DNA of 30,255 bases from contig CAYQSU010000041.1 in the NCBI GenBank assembly GCA_964420325.1, positions 1 through 30,255 of the forward strand. Direction: 5' to 3'. The DNA comes from CAYQSU01 sp964420325. GTDB taxonomy: Bacteria; Pseudomonadota; Alphaproteobacteria; Rhodospirillales; Defluviicoccaceae. A model generated the notes under the pieces. The model worked only from the letters and a program-made list of their open reading frames with translations, searched no databases and had not been told where the DNA came from. This document shows, in pieces, positions 16,057 through 22,642 of this stretch. Position numbers and translations under genes: made by a program. The stretch's first letter is position 1; the number at the start of each line of letters is the position of its first letter.

Positions 16057-17054
16057 TCGTCGACGTCGGAGCGGTCGAAGGCCTGCAGCCAGTCCCCGAG
16101 GTTGGGGGCGTCGGTGTGGGTACGCTGGAGTTGCCGGAGGGCGATGCGGACACCCAGACAGGCGACGGGATCCTCGGCCAACGGGTATCGAGCGGGGCTC
16201 AAGCCGTTGAGCACGGCGCTCGAGACGAGGATCTTCTCCTCCATGTATCCCGCCGGGGCGTAGCGCTCGAGGATCTGCTGGAAGGCGCGATGCCGACGGG
16301 CATCGAACGGCCGGGGCCGGCCCGAGCGGTCGGTCACCGGACTTGCCGGATACACCGTCAACGCGGCGACCCAGCCCCGCGGGAGCGGCACCGGCTCGGG
16401 AGGGCGGCTGCTGCGGACGAGGTCGGGACGCAGGTGGGTGTGGGGGCCGTCCGGGAGCGGGACGCCGCGCCGGCTCGATGCGATCGGCTGATAGATCTCG
16501 ATGCGCCCGAGCCGGCTCGCGCAGACCCGATGCGGACTTGCCCGCTTGATGGCCTCGACCCAGGAGCCGCCGTCGTCGATGACGCTTCGGCCCGCGGCCG
16601 CGCGCAACACCCGAATCAGATCGGGATCGGTCGTGCGGATGCAGAAGTCGATCGCCGACGCACCGATGCCGAGGTCGAACAGAACGGCATCTCGATCGCG
16701 CTCGCGGACGGCGTCGCGATCGGGGCCGAGTTCGGTCAGCACCGTCCGTCCGGACATCGCTGCCCGCCCGTCCTCGAGGCAGAACGCGATCTCCTGGGTC
16801 CAGGCGTCGGGGTGACGGCTCGGCCGTTCGAAGGCGACGGCCAGGGCGTCGCCGGTGAGCGTGACGCGCACGGCGCCGCGCGCGCTGACCAGGGTCCCGT
16901 CGGTCGCGGTCGTCTCGACGTCGGGCGGCGGGTCGCCCTCGACGTGATGGAACTCGGCGACCGCTCCCGTCACGCCGACGGTCCATGCAGCCTCGCGGTC
17001 GCGCAACAGGGCTCGCGCCAACCGGGCCAGGGCCGCCTGTGCGGCTGCGTCCAT
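16041..17054 (-). CDS. Conserved-looking hypothetical protein, 337 aa
   Basis: I do not recognise this family. The 337-residue protein has no signal peptide or transmembrane segment. It is rich in Arg and Asp and contains regular-looking blocks such as R-S-V-I-D-D-G-G-S-W-V-E-A-I-K-R, R-I-E-I-Y-Q-P-I and Y-M-E-E-K-I-L-V-S-S-A-V-L-N-G. Codon use is typical of a real gene, and its antisense ORFs are weaker. The ATG at 17054 has GGAG 9 nt upstream; the frame runs on to 17192, but that part is low quality and overlaps a candidate promoter. It converges on the kinase-like gene with a 16-nt overlap of the 3' ends. Function is unknown. Confidence 0.72.
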   Translation of the reverse strand: MDAAAQAALARLARALLRDREAAWTVGVTGAVAEFHHVEGDPPPDVETTATDGTLVSARGAVRVTLTGDALAVAFERPSRHPDAWTQEIAFCLEDGRAAMSGRTVLTELGPDRDAVRERDRDAVLFDLGIGASAIDFCIRTTDPDLIRVLRAAAGRSVIDDGGSWVEAIKRASPHRVCASRLGRIEIYQPIASSRRGVPLPDGPHTHLRPDLVRSSRPPEPVPLPRGWVAALTVYPASPVTDRSGRPRPFDARRHRAFQQILERYAPAGYMEEKILVSSAVLNGLSPARYPLAEDPVACLGVRIALRQLQRTHTDAPNLGDWLQAFDRSDVDDQPTL

Positions 17055-17136
17055 GACGTTTCGCTCCGAGGTCGGAACGCCCCCCACTTGATGGCACGTG
17101 CGCCCGATTTCGTGATTAGCGGACCCGCGCGCCCCG

Positions 17137-17165
17137 ATCTTGGCGTTGGTCGAGGGCGCAGTCAA
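17137..17165 (-). promoter_or_regulatory. Candidate promoter for the 337-aa hypothetical gene
   Basis: On the minus strand: TTGACT (17165-17160, five of six consensus bases), a 17-nt spacer, and CAAGAT (17142-17137). It would give a leader of about 75 nt to the ATG at 17054, and it also argues against the longer start at 17192. Confidence 0.4.
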
Positions 17166-17202
17166 TTCCATTGCATCGGGCGACCAAGGCATGCGCCAAA
17201 AT

Positions 17203-17220
17203 CAATGCTGCATTGCAGCA
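17203..17220. promoter_or_regulatory. Overlapping palindromes, operator-like, before the 34-codon gene
   Basis: Two overlapping perfect palindromes with a one-base centre occur here: CAATGC-T-GCATTG (17203-17215) and TGCTGCA-T-TGCAGCA (17206-17220). The heptamer CATTGCA at 17211 is repeated at 17169, 42 nt away. A TATAGA -10-like box lies at 17227-17232 in an AT-rich island, with no good -35, which fits an activator site in the -35 position. The rest of the 296-nt gap 17055-17350 holds a further AGACGG-C-CCGTCT palindrome (17268-17280) and no supported gene. Confidence 0.45.
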
Positions 17221-17350
17221 AGCTCGTATAGATTTTGGAAATTTTATGCATATCATCTATTGCGTGCAGACGGCCCGTCTTGGCCGCCAACGATGAGGGC
17301 AGGGTTCGTCCAGAACGTGACACCGCTCGAGGCAACAAGAGGATAGCGTT

Positions 17351-17455
17351 ATGAACTGGGATCGACACCTCGCCCAAGTCGGGCCTTACTTGGCGGTCGC
17401 CGTTGCGATCATGCTGACCTTCTTGGTGTTCGCCGGCTACTTCGCCCACTCGTAG
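17351..17455 (+). CDS. 34-residue single-span membrane peptide
   Basis: ATG at 17351 to TAG at 17453-17455 encodes 34 residues: a short polar start (M-N-W-D-R-H-L-A-Q), one hydrophobic span of about 20 residues (residues 11-31) and the end Y-F-A-H-S. AAGAGGA at 17337-17343 gives a near-ideal ribosome binding site with 7-nt spacing. A strong hairpin terminator follows 23 nt after the stop, and an AT-rich island with palindromes lies upstream, so it looks like a complete single-gene unit. It resembles small accessory subunits of respiratory or transport complexes in size only. I do not recognise the family, and no partner is adjacent. Confidence 0.68.
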   Translation: MNWDRHLAQVGPYLAVAVAIMLTFLVFAGYFAHS

Positions 17456-17478
17456 GCGCCGGAGGAGAGCGCCGGCCG

Positions 17479-17517
17479 GATCGGCGCCGGTCCCGCGACG
17501 GGCCGGCGCCGATCTTT
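17479..17517 (+). terminator. Strong intrinsic terminator
   Basis: A perfect 12-bp stem, GATCGGCGCCGG (17479-17490) and CCGGCGCCGATC (17503-17514), can extend inward through CCCG/CGGG across a single-base bulge, and is followed by TTT (17515-17517). It lies just downstream of the 34-codon gene. The remaining gap to 17694 holds nothing I can support. Confidence 0.75.
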
Positions 17518-17694
17518 GACCGGTCGTCGCAGAACCGTCAACGGCGCGTCACGCGGGGGTCATCGTCAGGCGTTATCCTTGGCCGTCGAAGGATCCCCCC
17601 CGACCTTCATGCGCTCCGGTCGCCGCGGCGGGCACGCCGCGGCGACCGGTTTCGTCGGGCGTGCCGTGACCGTGTCGGCGGCTCTCCTGCGCCG

Positions 17695-18465
17695 TCAGCG
17701 CGAGAGCAGGACCCCGGAGAGGTGGCCTCCGGCCGGTCCCGGATCGGCGGCGAAGCCGACGAAAACCACTCTCGCGCTGCCGCTGCGGTCGCCCGGCCAC
17801 GCGCGCGCATAGAGGTCGGCGAGGTCGACCGTCTCGAGCCACCACGTCGCGGCGTTCTCCGGCCCGCCGCGAACGGTGTATGTGGCGACCCTGGGCGCCG
17901 CCGCCGCCTGCGATCCGGCGCCCGTGTCGAGGGCACCGCGTTCCAGCGCCGACGCGCCCCATCTCAGCACCAGCAACCGATCGTGGGGCGGCAGGGCGGT
18001 TCCGAACCAGACGAGCGCCCGGTCCCCCCAGCTCCGGCCGTCGGGATCGCCACCGTCGAAGCCGACCACGAGCCTCACCGGATGGGGGGCGGATCCCGCG
18101 GACTCGAGGTTCCAGGCCCAGCTGAGGAAGGGGGTGGCCAACAGGACGGCATCCGTTCGCCGGGCGAGGGTGACGGGGCGCCGGCCGGGCTCGAAGCGGA
18201 GCGAAGGGACGCCGCCGAGGGCGACGACGCGAAGCCTTTCGTCGGCGCCGCCGACGCTGCTCCAGTCGGCGGCGAGGTGCGCCGGATCGAAGCCGGCGCG
18301 AGGTCCCAGGATCTCGATCCGGCCGGACGGCTCGACCGCGGCTCTCTGTGCTCCGCAAGCCGCGATCACGCCCACCAGCGCCTGCAGCGTCACGATGACG
18401 ACGGCGGCGCGGACCCACGAGCCCTGCCGCCGCCGGGCCCGGGACGGGGCCGGGATCAGCGCCAC
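17695..18465 (-). CDS. DUF3047-like lipoprotein
   Basis: This 256-residue protein begins with a basic N-terminus and a hydrophobic stretch ending in a lipobox-like I-A-A-C37, suggesting a lipoprotein in the periplasm or outer membrane. The rest has features of DUF3047: F-L-S-W-A-W-N-L (the usual S-W-x-W strand), V-R-L-V-V-G-F-D-G-G, L-V-W-F-G and late T-W-W-L-E-T-V-D-L. The family has no known activity. The GTG at 18465 lies 13 nt after the stop of the protease gene, so the two probably share a transcript. No clear ribosome binding site precedes it. The frame is open to 18585, inside the protease gene. The family assignment is from motif memory and is moderate. Confidence 0.7.
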   Translation of the reverse strand: MALIPAPSRARRRQGSWVRAAVVIVTLQALVGVIAACGAQRAAVEPSGRIEILGPRAGFDPAHLAADWSSVGGADERLRVVALGGVPSLRFEPGRRPVTLARRTDAVLLATPFLSWAWNLESAGSAPHPVRLVVGFDGGDPDGRSWGDRALVWFGTALPPHDRLLVLRWGASALERGALDTGAGSQAAAAPRVATYTVRGGPENAATWWLETVDLADLYARAWPGDRSGSARVVFVGFAADPGPAGGHLSGVLLSR

Positions 18466-18478
18466 CGACGCGTGCGGC

Positions 18479-19837
18479 TCATTCGGCTTTCCGCTCCGCC
18501 TGCTGCAGGATGTCCTGGGCCTGCAGCCAGCCGGGAGACCCTTGCGGCAGCAGCCGGATCGCCTTGCCGGCGTGGAAGGCGGCATCCTCCCGGCGCCCGG
18601 TGAGGAGCGAGTGCTCGGCGCGCGCCAGCGCGCTCTCGGCCTCGTCTCCGGTCAGGTGGTAGGCCTGCCCCAACAGGTCCCAGGCACCGGCCGCGCGCGG
18701 CTCCCGCGCGAGGCCGACGCGCAGATTGCGGATCGCGGCCTCGGCCATGGCCGGGTCGTCGAACGCCAGTTGCACCCGTGCCAGATCGAACCTGAGGAGC
18801 GCCGAGCTCGGCATCAGCTCGACCGCCTTCTCGTACGGCCCGAGTGCGTCCGCCGGCCGTCCGTCCACCCACAGCATGAAGCCTCGGGCCTCGTGGAAGA
18901 ACGCGTCCGCGGGCCGTTCGGCGATCAGGGAGTCGATGATGGCCAGTGCCTGGTCGAGGTCCTGCCGATGCAGGCCCCACGCACGCGCGTATCGGGCCTC
19001 GATGGAGGAATCGCTCTCCGGATAGCGGCGAAAGGTGATCTGCGGGCCTTCGTAGTAGCCGACGAGCTTCGCCACCATGCGCTTGTGCATCTCGCGCAAG
19101 CCCTCGGCCTCGGGCGCATCGGCGTAGGGTGACCGGCGAACGTGATCCTCCAGCGCCAGGATGCGATCGCGGCTCAAGGGATGGGAGCGCAGGTAAGGGT
19201 CCTGGCGGGCGGCGCTGAGGAGCTCCTGGTCTTCCAGCTTCTGCAGGAAGGCGAGGAGGCCGCGCGTCGACTGGCCGGTCTGATCCATGAGCCGCATCGC
19301 GGCGCCATCGGCGGCCCCCTCCTGGGTCCGGCTGTAGGCGAGCCAGGACCGCAGCCCCGCTTCGCGCCCCGTCTGGATCGCCGCGCCGATTCCTTCCGGT
19401 CGGCCGCCTGCGGCGGCGGCGGCGGCGCCGAGCACCATGGCGATGATGCTCTCGGCCGTGGCGTTGCGCATGGCATCGTGGGCGCGGGCGAGGTGGGCGC
19501 CCACGATGTGGCCGACCTCGTGGGCGATCACCCCGATCACCTGATTGGCATTGTCGCTTCGCATCAGGAGGCCGGTGTTGAGAAACAGCTTCTGGCCGCC
19601 GGCGACGAAGGCGTTGATGCTCTTGTCGCTGACGATGAAGATCTCGACGGCCGATGGATCGAGGCCGGCAGCCTGAAAGATTGGCGTCGCGTAGGTGCGG
19701 ATGGTAGTTTCGATCTCCGCATCCCGAACCAGCGACAGGGCTGCGGCGGACGACGGAACCGGCCGCACCAGGACCAAACCCGCAACGATGAGCGCGACGA
19801 CCGGAAGCTGAATGAAGGTGCGCACAAGCTCGAACAT
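18479..19837 (-). CDS. M48-family zinc metalloprotease, BepA-like, with repeat tail
   Basis: This 452-residue exported protease has an N-terminal signal segment (L-P-V-V-A-L-I-V-A-G-L-V-L-V, ending near A-A-A at 31-33). The M48 catalytic motif is H106-E-V-G-H110, with the third zinc ligand E173 in E-G-A-A-D. C-terminal helical repeats of TPR type follow (about 285-450, with A-E-R-P-A-D-A-F and later repeated A-x-x-x-L units). This architecture matches BepA, which degrades stalled outer-membrane proteins and helps LPS-transporter assembly. The ATG at 19837 lacks a clear ribosome binding site and overlaps the divergent gene start by 26 nt; a GTG at 19825 is an alternative. The DUF3047-like lipoprotein follows. 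Confidence 0.9.
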   Translation of the reverse strand: MFELVRTFIQLPVVALIVAGLVLVRPVPSSAAALSLVRDAEIETTIRTYATPIFQAAGLDPSAVEIFIVSDKSINAFVAGGQKLFLNTGLLMRSDNANQVIGVIAHEVGHIVGAHLARAHDAMRNATAESIIAMVLGAAAAAAGGRPEGIGAAIQTGREAGLRSWLAYSRTQEGAADGAAMRLMDQTGQSTRGLLAFLQKLEDQELLSAARQDPYLRSHPLSRDRILALEDHVRRSPYADAPEAEGLREMHKRMVAKLVGYYEGPQITFRRYPESDSSIEARYARAWGLHRQDLDQALAIIDSLIAERPADAFFHEARGFMLWVDGRPADALGPYEKAVELMPSSALLRFDLARVQLAFDDPAMAEAAIRNLRVGLAREPRAAGAWDLLGQAYHLTGDEAESALARAEHSLLTGRREDAAFHAGKAIRLLPQGSPGWLQAQDILQQAERKAE

Positions 19838-21446
19838 CTGCTGTCGCCGAAAAGGTAGTGGCGGGAGGTGGTGGCGTCAATTGCTCGCCCTGGTCCTGGT
19901 CGGTCTCGTCGCCGGCTGCGCCGGCGACGACGAGTCGGGCTTGGGCTCCATCGGCTACGTCGAAGGGTTCTTCGGCGGGGTCGCCGCCGACGAGCCGCAG
20001 GCCGTTTTGATCGGGCGCGACGTGCTGTCGGCGGGGGGCACCGCGGCCGACGCCGTGGTCGCCATGTACTTCGCCTCGGCCGTCACCCTGCCGTCGTCGG
20101 CGAGCCTCGGCGGCGGCGGCGTGTGCGTCGCCTTCGACAGCGACAAGCGCACGGTCGCCGCCGTCGACTTCCTGCCGCGAGCGCCTTTGCATGTCCCCCC
20201 CGAGGCCGACAGGCCGACGGCCGTTCCCGGCAGCGTGCGCGGGTTTTTCCTGCTCCATGCCCGCTTCGGCCGGCTGCGCTGGACGGAGGTCGTCGCTCCC
20301 GCCGAGCACCTCGCGCGGTTCGGCTTCCAGGTCTCGCGCGCGCTCGCCCGCGACATCGAGAGGGTGGAGCGGGGGTTGTGGCAGGATGCCGAGTTCCGAC
20401 GGGTCTTCGCCGCCCCCGGGGGCGAGCGGCTGGTCGGCGAGGGTGACTTCCTGAGGCAGGTGGAGCTGGCCAGCGTGCTCGGCAACATCCGCGGCGAGGG
20501 CGCCGGCGGATTCTACTCCGGGCACTTGGCGCTTCGCGTTGCCGAGGCGACGCAGTCGGCGGGTGGCAGCCTCGACGTCTCGGATCTCCGCGACTTCACG
20601 CCGACCCTGCGCGAGACGATCCGCGTGCCGTTCGGCGATGCCGTCGCCCATTTCGCGCCACCGCCGGCGGCGGGGGGAGTTTCGGCGGCACAGATGTTCG
20701 AGCTTCTGCTCGAGGACGGCTACGGCACCGCTTCGGCCGAGAGGCGCGGCCTTCTGCTCGCTGAAGCGACGGCCCGCATCGCCGCCGATCGGGCGCGGTG
20801 GATGCAGCCTGACGGATCGAGCGACATCGATCCGCAGAGCCTGGTCGCCGAAGCTCGCCTGGAGACCGTCGCGGCCGGCGGCGAGGCGGCGGCCCTCCGC
20901 CTTCAGCCGGAAAATCCGGCGGCGGCGACCTTCATCGCCTTCGATCGCAAGGGCTCGGCGGCCGCCTGTGCGGTGACGCTCAACAGCCTGTTCGGCACCG
21001 GGCGGATCGCTCCCGGCACCGGCATCGTGCTGGCGGCGGCACCCGGGCCGGGGGGGCGCGGGTTCACCGCTCTCGGGCCGATGCTGATCGTCAACGACAT
21101 CGTCGGCGAGTTCTTTTTCGCTGGCGCATCGTCGGGCGGCGTGGCGGCGCCGGCGGCGCTCGCCCAAGTCGCGGTGCGCGTCATGGCGGGCGAGGACACG
21201 CTCGCCGCTGCCGTGCGGGCGGGCCGTGTCCTCGGCGGTGTCGAGCCCGGGCGGATCTACCATGAGCACGGCTTCGGCGGCGTCGCCGAGGAAGCGCTGG
21301 CGGCCCGCGGCTATCGGCTGGCGGCGACGCCCGAGCTCGGCCGGGTCAACGCCGGCGCCTGTCGCGGCGGCATTCCGCCCCGTCCGCAAACCTGCGAGGT
21401 CGCCACCGATCCCAGGGGCTTCGGCCTCGCCCTCGGTGGCGAGTAG
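19812..21446 (+). CDS. Gamma-glutamyltranspeptidase-fold lipoprotein, likely inactive
   Basis: This 544-residue protein has a lipoprotein signal (R-R-K...L-L-A-L-V-L-V-G-L-V-A-G-C36) followed by the GGT fold: V-L-S-A-G-G-T-A-A-D-A, L-G-G-G-G-V-C, P-G-S-V-R-G-F, and the second half A-V-T-L-N-S-L-F-G-T-G. In GGTs the chain self-cleaves before a threonine in T-T-H-[YF]. The aligned residues here are Ala-Ala-Thr-Phe (371-374), so the nucleophile position is Ala371, and the SSMSP-type oxyanion segment is also replaced (T-A-L-G-P). It may be a pseudoenzyme or use other chemistry. The ATG at 19812 has GGAAG upstream and supplies the basic n-region; a later TTG at 19881 would leave too short a signal. 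It is head-to-head with the M48 gene. Confidence 0.85.
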   Translation: MKVRTSSNICCRRKGSGGRWWRQLLALVLVGLVAGCAGDDESGLGSIGYVEGFFGGVAADEPQAVLIGRDVLSAGGTAADAVVAMYFASAVTLPSSASLGGGGVCVAFDSDKRTVAAVDFLPRAPLHVPPEADRPTAVPGSVRGFFLLHARFGRLRWTEVVAPAEHLARFGFQVSRALARDIERVERGLWQDAEFRRVFAAPGGERLVGEGDFLRQVELASVLGNIRGEGAGGFYSGHLALRVAEATQSAGGSLDVSDLRDFTPTLRETIRVPFGDAVAHFAPPPAAGGVSAAQMFELLLEDGYGTASAERRGLLLAEATARIAADRARWMQPDGSSDIDPQSLVAEARLETVAAGGEAAALRLQPENPAAATFIAFDRKGSAAACAVTLNSLFGTGRIAPGTGIVLAAAPGPGGRGFTALGPMLIVNDIVGEFFFAGASSGGVAAPAALAQVAVRVMAGEDTLAAAVRAGRVLGGVEPGRIYHEHGFGGVAEEALAARGYRLAATPELGRVNAGACRGGIPPRPQTCEVATDPRGFGLALGGE

Positions 21447-21466
21447 GAAGGCCGGGACAGGAGTCG

Positions 21467-22615
21467 GTGAGCCTCAAGGTCTCCCGCCGCGGCGCCATCC
21501 CGCCCTTCATCGTGATGGACGTCATGCGCCGGGCCAACGAACGCGCAACCCGAGGCGACGACGTCCTGCACCTGGAGGTGGGCCAGCCCGGAACCGGCGC
21601 GCCCGTGCAAGTGCGGACGGCAGCCGAGCGCGCCCTTGCCGAGGATCGCCTCGGGTACACGGACGCCTCCGGGCTCGCCCCGCTGCGCGGCCGCATCGCG
21701 GCGCATTACCAGGAGACCTACGGCGTCGAGGTCGATCCTCGTCGCGTCGTCGTGACGACGGGCTCGTCCGGCGCGTTCGTCCTCTCCTTCCTCGCCGCCT
21801 TCGATGCCGGCGACCGCGTTGCCGTCGCCTCGCCGGGGTACCCCGCCTACCGCAACATCCTCGCGGCGGTCGGCATCGACGTGGTCAACGTCGCGGTGGG
21901 CGCCGAGACCAACTTCCAGCCGACGCCGGCCGTGCTCGACGGGATCGGCGGATCCCTCGACGGCCTCGTCGTTGCCAGCCCGGCAAATCCCACCGGGACG
22001 ATGATCGATGGCCAGGGCCTGGGCGCCCTCGCGGCCTATTGTGCCGAGCGCGGAATGCGCCTCGTCTCGGACGAGATCTACCACGGAATCACTTACGAGA
22101 GCGCGGCGGAGACGGCCCTCGCCTTTGCCGCGGACGTCATCGTCGTCAACAGCTTCTCCAAGTATTACGCGATGACCGGCTGGCGGCTTGGCTGGATGGT
22201 CGTCCCCGAGGCGCTGGCGCGGTCCGTCGAGTGCCTCGCCCAGAACCTGTTCATCGCGCCGCCGACCTTGTCCCAGCACGCGGCCCTCGCCGCGTTCGAC
22301 TGCCGCGACGAGCTCGACGCCAACGTGAGGCGCTATGCGCGCAACCGCCGCATCCTCCTCGAGGAGCTGCCGAAGGCGGGCTTCGGCCACTTCGCCCGGG
22401 CGGAGGGAGCCTTCTATCTCTACGCCGACGTGACCGACCTCACCAACGACAGCGAGGCCTTCTGCGGCCGCATGCTGGCGGAGACGGCGGTCGCCGCCAC
22501 GCCCGGCATCGACTTCGATCCCGAGCGCGGCAACCGCTTCGTCCGCTTCTCGTTTGCGGGGGCGACGGAAGAGATCGAGGAAGCGGCGCGCCGCTTGATC
22601 CTGTGGCACACGTGA
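21467..22615 (+). CDS. Class I/II PLP aminotransferase
   Basis: This 382-residue fold-type I aminotransferase has the features of the AspC/AAT family: L-G-Y-T-D-A-S-G-L, S-P-A-N-P-T-G, S-D-E-I-Y-H-G-I-T-Y, the PLP lysine K232 in S-F-S-K-Y-Y-A-M-T-G-W-R-L-G-W, and the substrate-carboxylate arginine in F-V-R-F-S-F-A. It converts an amino acid to the keto acid with a keto-acid partner; the specificity (aspartate, aromatic or branched-chain) is not evident. The GTG at 21467 is preceded by AGGAG with only 3-nt spacing. It starts 20 nt after the GGT-like stop, so cotranscription is likely, and it converges on rne with 27 nt between stops. Confidence 0.92.
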   Translation: MSLKVSRRGAIPPFIVMDVMRRANERATRGDDVLHLEVGQPGTGAPVQVRTAAERALAEDRLGYTDASGLAPLRGRIAAHYQETYGVEVDPRRVVVTTGSSGAFVLSFLAAFDAGDRVAVASPGYPAYRNILAAVGIDVVNVAVGAETNFQPTPAVLDGIGGSLDGLVVASPANPTGTMIDGQGLGALAAYCAERGMRLVSDEIYHGITYESAAETALAFAADVIVVNSFSKYYAMTGWRLGWMVVPEALARSVECLAQNLFIAPPTLSQHAALAAFDCRDELDANVRRYARNRRILLEELPKAGFGHFARAEGAFYLYADVTDLTNDSEAFCGRMLAETAVAATPGIDFDPERGNRFVRFSFAGATEEIEEAARRLILWHT

Positions 22616-22642
22616 TCGGCCGCGCCGCCTAACCCGATCCCG

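Noticed and set aside
17140..17346. A 68-residue plus-strand frame just before the 34-codon gene
   Set aside because: It runs across the candidate promoters and palindromes, has uneven composition and no ribosome binding site.
17162..17449. A 95-residue minus-strand frame covering the 34-codon gene
   Set aside because: No ribosome binding site or motif; the plus-strand signals (ribosome binding site, terminator) favour the small plus-strand gene.
18456..21389. A 977-residue minus-strand frame spanning the GGT-like and M48 region
   Set aside because: It is antisense to the GGT-like gene and out of frame with the M48 gene; the protein is repetitive R/G/A/D sequence without domains.
22614..22639. 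GATCGG...CCGATC inverted repeat between the aminotransferase and rne
   Set aside because: Only 6 bp with a 14-nt loop and no T-run. It could be a weak shared terminator but is within what chance allows at this GC.
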